Source of the DNA: Bacillota bacterium
Lineage (GTDB): Bacteria > Bacillota > Clostridia > Tissierellales > Peptoniphilaceae
Direction: 5' to 3'
DNA: 35,984 nt
Assembly (NCBI GenBank): GCA_023393715.1
Contig: JAEXCD010000023.1
Span: forward strand, 1 to 35,984
The notes beneath the pieces are model-generated. The model made no database searches. It was given only the letters and a program-made list of their open reading frames with translations, and was not told where the DNA came from. How positions within the stretch are numbered: position 1 is the stretch's first letter; the number at the start of each line of letters is the position of its first letter. The position numbers and the translations under genes were made by a program. This document shows, piece by piece, positions 22,966 through 31,060 of the stretch.

Positions 22966-24447
22966 TCAATGAAATAATTTCTTCGACCGAAACTTCGGAT
23001 CCGAGGTGTAACGGATTTTCAGCTTACGGAGAATATTTTTCTCCATTTCATCGAGGATGACCGTTGAATGAAGCTCACAGTTTTCGAGCTTTCGAATCTG
23101 CTCCAAGGCAAGGTGGCTGAGCGGGTTCGTCGTCGCGGAGATCGCCAACGCGATCAGCACCTCGTTCAGATAGAGGCGCGGGTTGTGATTGCCGAGGGTC
23201 TTCGTCTTCAGCTCGACCACGGGCTCAATGATATGCGGCGAAATCAGCGGAATCGCGTCATCGATTTTTGCCAGCGCCTTCAGCGCATTCAGCAGGCAGG
23301 AGGACGGCGCGCCGAGCAGAAGCGTCCGTCGCCCGGTGATCAGGCGTCCGTCGTCCAGCTGAAGGGCAACCGCGTGCTCCCCGCTCTGTTCCGCTTTATC
23401 CCGGGCTGCCTGTACGGTGCTTCTCATCTCCGGCGTGACCTGCGCCTGCGTCATCAGCAGCTCCAGCTTGTCGATCGTCTCGCTTTCCGCCTTCCCTTCC
23501 TTGAAGTCGCACAGCGCGGTGTAGTAGCGTCGAATGATTTCATCGCGCCCAGCCTGCCGCACCACCGCGTCGTCGGTGATGCAAAAGCCTACGCGGTTCA
23601 CGCCCATATCCGTCGGGGATTTGTAGGGGCATGTCCCCGAGATTTTTTCCATCATCGCCTGCAGCACCGGAAAGACCTCGACGTCGCGATTATAATTTAC
23701 CGTCGTTTCTCCGTACGCCTCCAGATGAAACGGGTCGATCATATCGATGTCATTGAGATCGGCTGTCGCCGCCTCATATGCTAAGTTGACCGGATGCTTC
23801 AGCGGCAGATTCCAAATGGGGAAGGTCTCAAACTTGGCGTAGCCCGCATTGACGCCGTGCCGATATTCCTGATACAGCTGCGAAAGGCACGTCGCCATCT
23901 TGCCCGAGCCCGGCCCCGGCGCCGTCACGACGACTAAGGGATGCGTCGTTTCCACGTATTCGTTTTTCCCGAAGCCTTCTTCGCTGACGATGCGCGTCAC
24001 ATTATTCGGGTAGCCCTCGATCGGATAATGCAGGTAGCTTTTTACCCCCAGCTTTTCGAGGTGCTTGCGAAAAGCCGACGCCGCCGGCTGCTGCGAGAAC
24101 TGTGTGATGACGACCGAGCCGACGTACAGCCCGACCGCCTGAAAGGCGTCGATCAGGCGAAGCACCTCTAAGTCATAAGAAATGCCCAAGTCGCCGCGCA
24201 TCTTGTTGTTCGCGATGTCGTTTGCATTGATACAGATGAGAATCTCCACCTGCTCGGAAAGCTTCATGAGCATGCGCAGCTTGCTGTCCGAGGCAAACCC
24301 CGGCAGCACGCGGGATGCGTGCTCATCGTCAAAAAGCTTGCCGCCAAACTCCAGATAAAGCTTGTTGTCGAACTGCGAAATTCGTTCCCGAATATGCTGC
24401 GACTGCGTCTCCAAATACATCTGATTATCAAAGCCTGATTTGCGCAT
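22966..24447 (-). CDS. DUF1846 (UPF0371) family protein
   Basis: This 493-residue soluble protein matches the DUF1846/UPF0371 family: it begins GFDNQMYLETQSQHIRERI, carries FGGKLFDDEHASRVLPGF, the nucleotide-loop-like VTAPGPGSGKMATCLSQ near 173-189, and PIWNLPLKHPVNLAYEAATADLND near 212-235. Length is standard for the family (about 490-505). Function is not established; the Gly-rich loop suggests phosphate or nucleotide binding. ATG at 24447 follows GGGGAAG. A TATAAT on the minus strand (24507-24512) may be its -10, though I find no good -35. It stands as a single gene between two terminators. Confidence 0.9.
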   Translation of the reverse strand: MRKSGFDNQMYLETQSQHIRERISQFDNKLYLEFGGKLFDDEHASRVLPGFASDSKLRMLMKLSEQVEILICINANDIANNKMRGDLGISYDLEVLRLIDAFQAVGLYVGSVVITQFSQQPAASAFRKHLEKLGVKSYLHYPIEGYPNNVTRIVSEEGFGKNEYVETTHPLVVVTAPGPGSGKMATCLSQLYQEYRHGVNAGYAKFETFPIWNLPLKHPVNLAYEAATADLNDIDMIDPFHLEAYGETTVNYNRDVEVFPVLQAMMEKISGTCPYKSPTDMGVNRVGFCITDDAVVRQAGRDEIIRRYYTALCDFKEGKAESETIDKLELLMTQAQVTPEMRSTVQAARDKAEQSGEHAVALQLDDGRLITGRRTLLLGAPSSCLLNALKALAKIDDAIPLISPHIIEPVVELKTKTLGNHNPRLYLNEVLIALAISATTNPLSHLALEQIRKLENCELHSTVILDEMEKNILRKLKIRYTSDPKFRSKKLFH

Positions 24448-24591
24448 CTTCCCCTCTTTCCCGCGTCCGACGATCCCAACACGCGTCTGTGTTTTTCACC
24501 TCGTAGATTATACCTTATTTTATTCCCTCCGGCGCACCGTTAAAAAAATTTTCGCACCGCTTGAAAAGTGTTTCGCCGAGCCGCTTACATC

Positions 24592-24625
24592 AAAAGGCCC
24601 GGCGTCCTGCGACATCGAGCCTTTT
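24592..24625 (-). terminator. Weak terminator after the ATP-grasp gene
   Basis: AAAAGGCCCG (24592-24601) pairs with CGAGCCTTTT (24616-24625) with one mismatch and a 14-base loop. On the minus strand it ends in CCTTTT about 75 bases beyond the ATP-grasp stop. The rest of 24448-24697 shows only a possible promoter for the DUF1846 gene. Confidence 0.5.
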
Positions 24626-24697
24626 CCTGTTTTCGATTCTTTTTTGAGCTTTCCCGTCACGCGGCGATGAGCGGCGTCTGCACGGCGAAGAGCCGGT

Positions 24698-25858
24698 CTA
24701 TTCCTCCCGCGCAGCCAGAAAATCGCGCATCTCATCGAGCGTTTCGCGGTAAGGCGTTCGCGCGATAAAGAAATAGTCCCCCATCTGCGTGAAGACGCCC
24801 TCCATTCGCCGATACATGCACATATTGACGCCAAAGCGGTCGAAAAACGCCTCCGGCGGATACCGGTACGCCTGATCCTCAAACCGCCCGTAATACAGAC
24901 AATAATACGGTCTCGTCGGCTCCTCCTTCATCCGCCCCGTCAGAAGCACCTCGGCATAGGCTGCGTAGACGTCAAAGTCGCCCGCATAGTCCCACATATC
25001 CATCGTATACCCTCCGGGCGGGCGCAAATTCACTTCCAGCGCACACAGACTACCCTCCGCGCGGCGGAAAAATTCAAAGTGGAAAAACCGCTCGCGCACA
25101 CCAAACGCCTGTACACACCGACGCCCGAGCTGCTCCAGCTCCTGAGGAATCGTGCGCTCGACATAATACGTGAAATCGCGCCCCGGCTTCACCATGCTCA
25201 ATATGGGCTGATCGAACCGCATCGAGGAGCAGTAGACGATATTTCCCTGCGCATCCGTCAACCCGTCGTAGGTCACAATCGGCGCGTCGACAAATTCCTC
25301 GATCACAAAGGGCTGAGGATCCGTATTCAGAAAATAACGGGATAATTCCTTTTCCGAATCGATGCGGCACACGTCGGCCGCCCCGACGCCGACATCCGGC
25401 TTCACGCAAACCGGATACCCGATTTGCCCGCAGAGCTGTTTTGCCTGTGCGAAATCGAGTACGCGGCCGCCTCGCGTCGTCGGAATACCGGCCTGCTCAT
25501 AGGTCTTTTTCATCTCCGACTTGCGCCGGATGCCGTCCATCTGCTCCGGCCTCAGGCCGGGAATACTAAAATCCGCCCGCAGCCGCGCGTCCTGCTCCAT
25601 CCAGAATTCATTGTGCGATTCCAATCGATCGATTCGCCCGTAGTGGAAGATGAAATAGGCGACGGCCCGATATACCTGTTCATAGTTCGACAGATCGTCG
25701 ACCTTGTAATACTCCGTCAGATTCCGCCGCAGGGCATCGCTGAGGTGGTAATAGCCTGCATCGCCGATGCCGAGGACACAGATGCCTTTTTCCCGAAGGC
25801 GAACGACAAAATTCTCGTACGACCGCGGAAAATTAGGAGAAATAAAAATATAATTCAT
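24698..25858 (-). CDS. ATP-grasp domain protein (carboxylate-amine/thiol ligase family)
   Basis: This 386-residue soluble protein has an N-terminal preATP-grasp domain (1 to about 105) and an ATP-grasp fold at about 110-300. Visible elements are YPVCVKPDVGVGAADV at 148-163 (the ATP-binding lysine and glycine loop), FVIEEFV at 184-190, FHFEFF at 259-264 and the metal-binding EVNLRPPGG at 275-283. Such enzymes join a carboxylate to an amine or similar group through an acyl-phosphate. The substrates cannot be told and no pathway partner is adjacent. ATG at 25858 is chosen for GGGGAGG 5 bases upstream. A TATAAT (25913-25918) with TCGGCA 17 bases away (25936-25941) suggests its own promoter just after lrgB. 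Confidence 0.85.
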   Translation of the reverse strand: MNYIFISPNFPRSYENFVVRLREKGICVLGIGDAGYYHLSDALRRNLTEYYKVDDLSNYEQVYRAVAYFIFHYGRIDRLESHNEFWMEQDARLRADFSIPGLRPEQMDGIRRKSEMKKTYEQAGIPTTRGGRVLDFAQAKQLCGQIGYPVCVKPDVGVGAADVCRIDSEKELSRYFLNTDPQPFVIEEFVDAPIVTYDGLTDAQGNIVYCSSMRFDQPILSMVKPGRDFTYYVERTIPQELEQLGRRCVQAFGVRERFFHFEFFRRAEGSLCALEVNLRPPGGYTMDMWDYAGDFDVYAAYAEVLLTGRMKEEPTRPYYCLYYGRFEDQAYRYPPEAFFDRFGVNMCMYRRMEGVFTQMGDYFFIARTPYRETLDEMRDFLAAREE

Positions 25859-25912
25859 AGACGCCTCCCCACAATACCGGAACACATTGTACGAAAAACC
25901 GTTTCTTTTTAT

Positions 25913-25941
25913 ATTATATCATTCTCTCCCCAAAATGCCGA
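25913..25941 (-). promoter_or_regulatory. Probable promoter of the ATP-grasp gene
   Basis: On the minus strand -10 TATAAT (25913-25918) lies 17 bases from TCGGCA (25936-25941), which matches 4 of 6 bases of the -35 consensus. It is 55 bases upstream of the chosen ATG. Confidence 0.5.
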
Positions 25942-25980
25942 CCTCTTGAGCACGCCGAGCGCAGCAGCCGCGATTCAAAA

Positions 25981-26661
25981 TCAGAGCAGCATCAGCACGA
26001 CAGGGAGCAGCAAAACCGTCAGCAGCCCCGCGATGGCCACGGCGAGCCCGCTCATCGCGCCCTCGGTTTCGCCCATTTCGATGGAGCGCGAGGTTCCGAT
26101 GGCGTGCGAGGCCGTTCCCAACGCAATCCCGGTCGCTACCGGATCCGTCACGCGGCATGCTTTGAGCAGCGACGGTCCGAAAACGGCGCCGCTGATTCCG
26201 CGAAGCACCACACAGACCGCTGTGATGCCGACCAGGCCGCCGTATTCCGCCGACACCGGCACCGCGATGGCCGTCGTGACGGACTGCGGTAAAACAGAAA
26301 CCGTCAGCTCCCGGCCAATGCCGAACAGCCGGCAGAGGAAAAACGCGCTGAACAGCGCCGTTGCGACCCCGGCGGCAAGACCGGCCAGGATGGGCAGCCA
26401 ATTCTTTTTGAGCTTGTCCATATTATGGATCAGGGGGATCACCAATCCGACGGTTGCCGGGGCAATCAGGAAAACCAGATAGCTGCCGCCGCGTTCGTAG
26501 TTCTCATACGGAATGTCGAAAAGCCTGAGGGTGACGATGCACAGAATAATGGCGATCAGCAGAGGATTAAACAGAGGAATATTCCACCTTTTGCGAATCT
26601 GCAGGCCCACCTGATACGCGGCAAAAGAAAGCACTAAGCCGAAATAAGGATTACTGAACAC
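25981..26661 (-). CDS. lrgB: LrgB-family membrane protein
   Basis: This 226-residue polytopic membrane protein of the LrgB/CidB family begins with FSNPYFGLVLSFAAYQVG and has PLLIAI, LIAPATVGLVIPLI, LPQSVTTAIAVPVS and the conserved ALGTASHAIGTSRSIEMGE near the C-terminus. With LrgA it forms the LrgAB system, linked to autolysis control in staphylococci and to pyruvate or metabolite transport in some bacteria; which applies here is not known. Start is GTG at 26661, with GGGAGGG 6 bases upstream, overlapping the lrgA stop by 11 bases. An ATG 15 codons earlier lies inside lrgA and has no ribosome site. Confidence 0.93.
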   Translation of the reverse strand: MFSNPYFGLVLSFAAYQVGLQIRKRWNIPLFNPLLIAIILCIVTLRLFDIPYENYERGGSYLVFLIAPATVGLVIPLIHNMDKLKKNWLPILAGLAAGVATALFSAFFLCRLFGIGRELTVSVLPQSVTTAIAVPVSAEYGGLVGITAVCVVLRGISGAVFGPSLLKACRVTDPVATGIALGTASHAIGTSRSIEMGETEGAMSGLAVAIAGLLTVLLLPVVLMLL

Positions 26662-27007
26662 AGCGTTCCCTCCCTTGCATCCACTGAACGACCTTCGCCG
26701 TAACAACCATGGTCAGCGCCGTCGAAAGCAGCATGACTGCTGCGATGCGAAGCGTATACCCCTGCAGGCTGCTGTACTGTGTCATGATCTGCACTCCTGT
26801 CGGAACGAAGTAGAACGCCAGATTTCCCAGAAGAAAATGCGCCGTTTTTGCGACGTCCTCTGTACGAAGCAGGCGCACCGTGATAAAGAAAAACAGAAAG
26901 AGCATTCCGTAGACCGATTCCGGAATCGGGAAGGGGATCATGCTCTTTACCATCGCCCCGCACCACAAACAAATGACGAGAATGAAAAATTCCTTTAGAT
27001 AATTCAT
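26651..27007 (-). CDS. lrgA: LrgA/CidA-family holin-like membrane protein
   Basis: This 118-residue protein has four hydrophobic helices and the CidA/LrgA core IPFPIPESVYGMLFLFFFI near 23-41 and LGNLAFYFVPTGVQIM near 59-74. It is the usual first gene of an lrgAB pair. ATG at 27007 is chosen for AAGGA just upstream; an ATG eight codons earlier lies against the rplL terminator. It is the first gene after the rplL terminator, in the place where rpoB is commonly found. Confidence 0.92.
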   Translation of the reverse strand: MNYLKEFFILVICLWCGAMVKSMIPFPIPESVYGMLFLFFFITVRLLRTEDVAKTAHFLLGNLAFYFVPTGVQIMTQYSSLQGYTLRIAAVMLLSTALTMVVTAKVVQWMQGRERCVQ

Positions 27008-27028
27008 AGAGTCCTTTCCTCTGCTGTG

Positions 27029-27060
27029 CATGAAAAAAAGCCGGATTGCTCCGGCTTCTC
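27029..27060 (-). terminator. Terminator of the rplJL operon
   Basis: On the minus strand GAAGCCGG and CCGGCTTT(TTTT) form a stem around AGCAAT, followed by a run of seven T. It starts about 20 bases after the rplL stop. It ends the ribosomal operon before lrgA. Confidence 0.88.
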
Positions 27061-27079
27061 TCAGTCGTATAAGAAATAC

Positions 27080-27469
27080 TTACTTTACCTCGACGCTTGC
27101 ACCGGCCTCTTCGAGCTTTGCCTTCAGCGCCTCTGCCTCGTCCTTCGAGACCTTTTCTTTCACTGCCTTCGGAGCTTCGTCGACGAGCGCCTTTGCTTCC
27201 TTCAGACCAAGGCCCGTTACTTCCTTGACGACCTTGATGACGTTGATCTTTCCTGCGCCTGCCGACGTCAGGATGACGTCAAACTCGGTCTGCTCCGCCT
27301 CAGCGGCCGCAGCGCCGCCCTCAGCAACCGGGCCGACTGCCACAGCAGCGACCGGAGCAGCAGCGGAAACGCCGAATTCCTCTTCCAGAGCCGATACGAG
27401 CTCGGAGAGCTCCAGAACGGTAAGAGCCTTTACTTCTTCAACCAGTGCGGTTACTTTTTCAGATGCCAT
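27080..27469 (-). CDS. rplL: 50S ribosomal protein L7/L12
   Basis: This 129-residue stalk protein has the N-terminal dimerisation helix (about 1-35), an Ala/Gly/Val-rich hinge (about 38-58) and the C-terminal factor-binding domain EKTEFDVILTSAGAGKINVIKVVKE-like region ending GLGLKEAKALVDEAP. It recruits translation GTPases. ATG at 27469 (MASEKV) has GGAGG 8 bases upstream; the frame opens five codons earlier without support. It is the last gene before a strong terminator. Confidence 0.97.
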   Translation of the reverse strand: MASEKVTALVEEVKALTVLELSELVSALEEEFGVSAAAPVAAVAVGPVAEGGAAAAEAEQTEFDVILTSAGAGKINVIKVVKEVTGLGLKEAKALVDEAPKAVKEKVSKDEAEALKAKLEEAGASVEVK

Positions 27470-27580
27470 GTTTGATACCTCCACATATCTTGTTCGTTTT
27501 TGTTTGCTCCTCGCGGAGCTATGCCGCAGGGCGAATGTGATCGCTGCCTCTATGCGGCTTCTTCAGACCGGCGAAGTGCG

Positions 27581-28117
27581 TTATGCCGCTTCGCCTTCCT
27601 TCTTTTTCTTGATTGCGTTGAGTGCATATACTGCCGACCGGATCGTGCCCTGGCAGACATTCGCCAGCCCGGAGATCGGTCCCTGCAGTCCGCGAAGTAC
27701 CATACTGAGAAGGACTTCCTTCGACGGCATCTTCGAGAGCTTCTTTACGCCTTCCGCGTCCATCATCTGACCATCCATCATGCCGGCCTTGATGATAAGC
27801 TGCGCGTGCGAATCCGCAAATTTCTGAGCGATTTTCGGGCCGCTGACCATGTCCTGCGTCGAAAAAACAAACGCGTTCGGGCCGGTCAGGTATTCCTCGT
27901 AGCCCTCGTAGCCCAGGCTCTGGAGCGCCAGGCTCACCATCGTGTTCTTGTATACCTTGTACTCGACGCCGGCTTCGCGGAACTGATTACGCAGCTCCGT
28001 TACGCTCGCGACGTCCAGACCGCGGTACTCGACGATGACAGCCGACTGCGATTCCTGCAGGCGCGCCTTGATCTCCTCAATGACTGCCTGCTTTTGCTGC
28101 AATTTAGCTTCTTTCAC
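27581..28117 (-). CDS. rplJ: 50S ribosomal protein L10
   Basis: This 178-residue protein anchors L7/L12 dimers to 23S rRNA. Typical features are AVIVEYRGLDVASVTELRNQFREAG near 26-50, VYKNTMVSLAL near 55-65, and a C-terminal helix for L12 binding ending in NAIKKKKEGEAA. The start is GTG at 28117 with GGAGGTG 9 bases upstream. A 111-base gap separates it from rplL. The L10 leader lies directly upstream, so synthesis is expected to be feedback-controlled by L10-L12. Confidence 0.96.
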   Translation of the reverse strand: MKEAKLQQKQAVIEEIKARLQESQSAVIVEYRGLDVASVTELRNQFREAGVEYKVYKNTMVSLALQSLGYEGYEEYLTGPNAFVFSTQDMVSGPKIAQKFADSHAQLIIKAGMMDGQMMDAEGVKKLSKMPSKEVLLSMVLRGLQGPISGLANVCQGTIRSAVYALNAIKKKKEGEAA

Positions 28118-28146
28118 GTGTTCTCACCTCCACATGGCTACAGATT

Positions 28147-28290
28147 GAAAACTCCCCATGCCAAAGACATGGGGAGAGTGAAGTCACTGTTTCCACCTCT
28201 GCAGGAAATTAAGCCGTGAGGCACCTGCGGTCTTCGGTAGCCGATGTAAGTAATGCTACCACAACTTCCGTGGTAACGCAACGGGATATT
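28147..28290 (-). ncRNA. Ribosomal protein L10 leader with attenuator hairpin
   Basis: The minus-strand RNA between rplA and rplJ has the L10-leader core: GAAGACCGCAGGTGC, then TAATTTCCTGCAGAGGTGG. Upstream stems include TACCACGG and CCGTGGTA-type pairing (near 28255-28280). Downstream, CTCCCCATG (28152-28160 on the other strand) and CATGGGGAG (28168-28176) make a perfect 9-bp stem followed by TTTTC, which looks like an attenuator. This motif family (RF00557) binds the L10-L12 complex and represses rplJL. Boundaries are approximate. Confidence 0.88.
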
Positions 28291-28334
28291 TGATTTTTAA
28301 CGGTTTCTTATCTGGCGGTTACTTCTTTAGACGG

Positions 28335-29039
28335 TTACTTCGCCATGTCCATCATGCGCTGACCGTTCAGATGGATTCCGGGTCCCATCGTCGAAGCAAT
28401 CGTGACCGAGCGGAGATAGCGACCCTTTGCAGACGCCGGCTTCGCCTTGACAACGGCGCTCAGCACGGCCTTCAGGTTCTCCGCCAGCTTCGCTTCGTCA
28501 AAGGACGCCTTTCCGATCAGCACGTGGACGATATTCTGCTTGTCGGTGCGGTATTCTACCTTACCGGCCTTCGCCTGGCGAACCGCCTCCGCGACGTCCA
28601 TCGTGACCGTCCCGGTCTTCGGGTTCGGCATCAGACCGCGCGGTCCGAGCACGCGGCCGATCTTACCGACCTGTCCCATCATGTCCGGAGTCGCAATCGC
28701 CGTATCAAAGTCCAGCCAGCCCTCCTTCTGGACGCGGTCGATCAGCTCTTCGCCAGCAAAGTCCGCACCGGCATCCAACGCTTCCTGAACCTTGGCGCCT
28801 TTTGCAAAAACGGCCACGCGGATCGTCTTGCCCGTTCCGTTCGGCAGGACGACCGTACCGCGAACCTGCTGGTCTGCGTGACGGGAATCGACGCCCAGCT
28901 TGATGTGCAGCTCGATGGTCTCGTCAAACTTGGCCTTCGCCGTCTGCTTTACCAGCGCGACAGCTTCTTCCAGATCGTATTCCTTAGAGCGGTCGACCAA
29001 CTTCGCCGCTTCCTGATATTTCTTACCTTTTTTCGGCAT
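28335..29039 (-). CDS. rplA: 50S ribosomal protein L1
   Basis: This 234-residue L1 stalk protein binds 23S rRNA and its own mRNA. It begins MPKKGKKYQEAAKLVDRSKEY-like and carries GPRGLMPNPKTGTVT near 154-168, the L1 signature, and VTIASTMGPGIHLN near the end. ATG at 29039 has AAGGAGG upstream. It follows rplK by 41 bases and precedes the L10 leader, the normal gene order. Confidence 0.97.
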   Translation of the reverse strand: MPKKGKKYQEAAKLVDRSKEYDLEEAVALVKQTAKAKFDETIELHIKLGVDSRHADQQVRGTVVLPNGTGKTIRVAVFAKGAKVQEALDAGADFAGEELIDRVQKEGWLDFDTAIATPDMMGQVGKIGRVLGPRGLMPNPKTGTVTMDVAEAVRQAKAGKVEYRTDKQNIVHVLIGKASFDEAKLAENLKAVLSAVVKAKPASAKGRYLRSVTIASTMGPGIHLNGQRMMDMAK

Positions 29040-29080
29040 ATTATCCTCCTTGTGGTATTAGCGGAAATTCCTCCCACCGG

Positions 29081-29506
29081 TTATTCTTCGACAGTAACTC
29101 CCATGGAACGAGCCGTTCCGGCGATCATGCTCATCGCAGCCTCCAACGATGCGGCGTTGAGATCCGGCATCTTCAGCTTGGCGATCTTCTCGACCTGATC
29201 CTTCGACAGCTGGCCGACCTTGGTCTTGTTCGGCACGCCCGAGCCGGACTTCAGGCCGAGCTCCTTTTTGATCAGCACCGCTGCCGGCGGCGTCTTCGTA
29301 ATAAAGGTAAAGGAACGGTCCGCATACACCGTCAGAACCACCGGAATGATCATCCCGTCCTGATCCGCCGTCTTTGCGTTGAATTCCTTTGTGAACTGCA
29401 TGATGTTGACGCCGTGCGGGCCGAGCGCCGTACCGACCGGAGGGGCCGGTGTCGCTTTTCCTGCCGGAATCTGAAGCTTTACGAGTGCGATTACTTTTTT
29501 AGCCAT
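29081..29506 (-). CDS. rplK: 50S ribosomal protein L11
   Basis: This 141-residue protein of the GTPase-associated centre begins with MAKKVIALVKLQIPAGKATP and has PPVGTALGPHGVNIMQFTKEFN near 21-42, with the C-terminal RNA-binding domain GTARSMGVTVE. ATG at 29506 has AGGAGG upstream. The 139-base gap to nusG has a GC-rich imperfect hairpin without a T-run. Standard in all respects. Confidence 0.97.
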   Translation of the reverse strand: MAKKVIALVKLQIPAGKATPAPPVGTALGPHGVNIMQFTKEFNAKTADQDGMIIPVVLTVYADRSFTFITKTPPAAVLIKKELGLKSGSGVPNKTKVGQLSKDQVEKIAKLKMPDLNAASLEAAMSMIAGTARSMGVTVEE

Positions 29507-29645
29507 AGTATCCTCCTGGATGTGCTATTGTGGTCAGAGCGGGGTTCGCCCCCCTCCCACTGACGACTATACTTAATTTTCTTCGTTTCTGTTTTCCAAA
29601 TTGTCTTCCGCGTTTTGTCTTTCGCGCTGCATGCTGCCTTCCGCG

Positions 29646-30200
29646 CTACATGCGGTCGATGTCCTCAAATGACAGCTCGACCGAGGTGTCCCGGCCAAAC
29701 ATATTGATCCGACCTTTTACCGTCCGCTTTTCCGCGTTCACGTCTTCGACTTCTGCTACAAAACCGGTAAACGGGCCAAATACAACTTCGACCTTGTCGC
29801 CCGCCTGTACGTTGATCTGCTCCTGATGCACCTGCTCTCTCACGCCGAATTGTGCGATTTCGCGCTTGCTGAGCGGAATGGGATCAGAGCCCGGGCCGAC
29901 AAAGCCCGTCACGCCGTGTGTGTTTCGGATCAAGTACCAGGAGGTCGGCGTAATGTTCATCTTGACGAGCACATATCCCGGAAGCAGCTTTCGCTCCTTG
30001 ACCACGCGCTCGTTATTTTTGATCTCCGTGTATTTTTCCATCGGAACGCGGACGTCAAACACGTTTTCGTCCTGTTCGTTCTCGATCATCATCTGAATTT
30101 TGTCTTTGACCTTATTTTCGTAGCCGGAATAGGTATGCACCACATACCACTGCGCCGTAGTTTCATCTATGGTCATGTCCTTCTTGTTGTCCATGGTCAT
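29646..30200 (-). CDS. nusG: Transcription termination/antitermination protein NusG
   Basis: This 184-residue RNA-polymerase-binding factor has an NGN domain (about 17-120) with WYVVHTYSGYENKVKD and LLPGYVLVKM, and a C-terminal KOW domain (about 130-184) with GDKVEVVFGPFTGFVAEVEDV. ATG at 30200 has GGGAG 7 bases upstream; a second ATG two codons later is possible. The short acidic/Thr-rich N-terminal extension before the NGN domain is not unusual. It follows secE by 46 bases. Confidence 0.97.
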   Translation of the reverse strand: MTMDNKKDMTIDETTAQWYVVHTYSGYENKVKDKIQMMIENEQDENVFDVRVPMEKYTEIKNNERVVKERKLLPGYVLVKMNITPTSWYLIRNTHGVTGFVGPGSDPIPLSKREIAQFGVREQVHQEQINVQAGDKVEVVFGPFTGFVAEVEDVNAEKRTVKGRINMFGRDTSVELSFEDIDRM

Positions 30201-30246
30201 TCAGATGCTCCCTTCTTCGGTATTTTTCAGCACATTTGCCGTCTGC

Positions 30247-30432
30247 TTAAGCAAGGAGTCCGACCAACGACCCGAAGACGATGTCCAACACCCAGCAAAA
30301 CAGCGCAATCAATACCGCGATGATAATCACCGTCACCGTATACTGAAGCGTATTCGCCTTTGTCGGCCAAACGATCTTTTTCAATTCGCTTCGAACGCTC
30401 TTGAGAAAGCCGCCTTTTTTCTTTTCCGTCAT
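30247..30432 (-). CDS. secE: Preprotein translocase subunit SecE
   Basis: This 61-residue single-span form of SecE is typical of Gram-positive bacteria. The amphipathic helix KSVRSELKKIVWPTKANT covers about 11-28, with the conserved VWPTK, followed by one transmembrane helix at about 32-56. It clamps SecY in the membrane. ATG at 30432 has GGAGAG upstream, 10 bases after rpmG. Confidence 0.95.
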   Translation of the reverse strand: MTEKKKGGFLKSVRSELKKIVWPTKANTLQYTVTVIIIAVLIALFCWVLDIVFGSLVGLLA

Positions 30433-30442
30433 TCGACTCTCC

Positions 30443-30592
30443 TTACTTTGTCTCTCGATGCATCGTATGTTTCTTGCAGAACTTGCAGTACTTCATTACC
30501 TCGAGGCGTCCGGTGACCGTCTTCTTGTTTTTGGTGGTATCGTAGTTTCTGTTCTTGCATTCCGTGCAAGCCAACTTTACCTTATCAGCCAT
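30443..30592 (-). CDS. rpmG: 50S ribosomal protein L33 (zinc-binding form)
   Basis: This 49-residue L33 has cysteines C9, C12, C36 and C39, so it is the zinc-binding (C+) form, not the Cys-less form induced under zinc shortage. ATG at 30592 has AGGAGG 6 bases upstream; the frame extends 35 codons back without a ribosome site. It heads the rpmG-secE-nusG-rplK-rplA run. Confidence 0.95.
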   Translation of the reverse strand: MADKVKLACTECKNRNYDTTKNKKTVTGRLEVMKYCKFCKKHTMHRETK

Positions 30593-30684
30593 GATAATCC
30601 TCCTACTCCCAAAAGTTATCAGCAGATGCTTTTTTGCGCACTCAAAAAAGGCATATCGCCACTGATACATCTTAGAAGCATAAC

Positions 30685-30722
30685 AAAAGCGCCGCATCCT
30701 GTCAATCAGTCGCCGCGCTTTT
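30685..30722 (-). terminator. Terminator after the chorismate-mutase-like gene
   Basis: AAAAGCGC (30685-30692) pairs with GCGCTTTT (30715-30722) with further inner GC pairing and a long loop. On the minus strand it lies 18 bases beyond the gene's stop and ends TTTTGTT. Confidence 0.6.
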
Positions 30723-30739
30723 TATCGATCCGTATTTGT

Positions 30740-31060
30740 TTATTCATCGGCATTTGCCTTGATGTACATTGTGTTTATCCGCGTTTGTTCCTTCCGGCTG
30801 AGTGAGAACAGAAGCTGAAACAGCGCTCGAACGCCGTCGGCATACTGCGGCACCAGATCCGCCATCTGCGTCAGAATCAGCTCCTCCCGCGCCGCATCGC
30901 GAATCGGTTTGCCGGTTTGTCCCTTCGCGTGTGCGATCCGCGCCGAAAGCATCATCCGCGCTTCAAAGAGCTGCGCGAGCTGCCGGTTGAGCTGATCCAT
31001 CTCCTCTCGAAGCATCTCGAGCGATTCCTGCTGCGCCGGGGCCTTCGGACGCTCGTCCAT
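30740..31060 (-). CDS. Chorismate mutase type II (AroQ) domain protein
   Basis: This 106-residue all-helical protein keeps the AroQ active-site residues: R18 in LREEM, R35 in EARMML, K46 in AHAKGQ, and D55, R58 and E59 in RDAAREE. These correspond to R11, R28, K39, D48, R51 and E52 of the E. coli P-protein mutase domain. It should turn chorismate into prephenate, towards Phe and Tyr. ATG at 31060 overlaps the apt stop as TAATG, with GGGAG 5 bases upstream, so it is translated by coupling to apt. No other aromatic pathway gene is nearby. Confidence 0.82.
   Translation of the reverse strand: MDERPKAPAQQESLEMLREEMDQLNRQLAQLFEARMMLSARIAHAKGQTGKPIRDAAREELILTQMADLVPQYADGVRALFQLLFSLSRKEQTRINTMYIKANADE

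Noticed and set aside
29507..29645. GC-rich hairpin between rplK and nusG as a terminator
   Set aside because: Pairing is imperfect and no T-run follows. These genes are normally cotranscribed.
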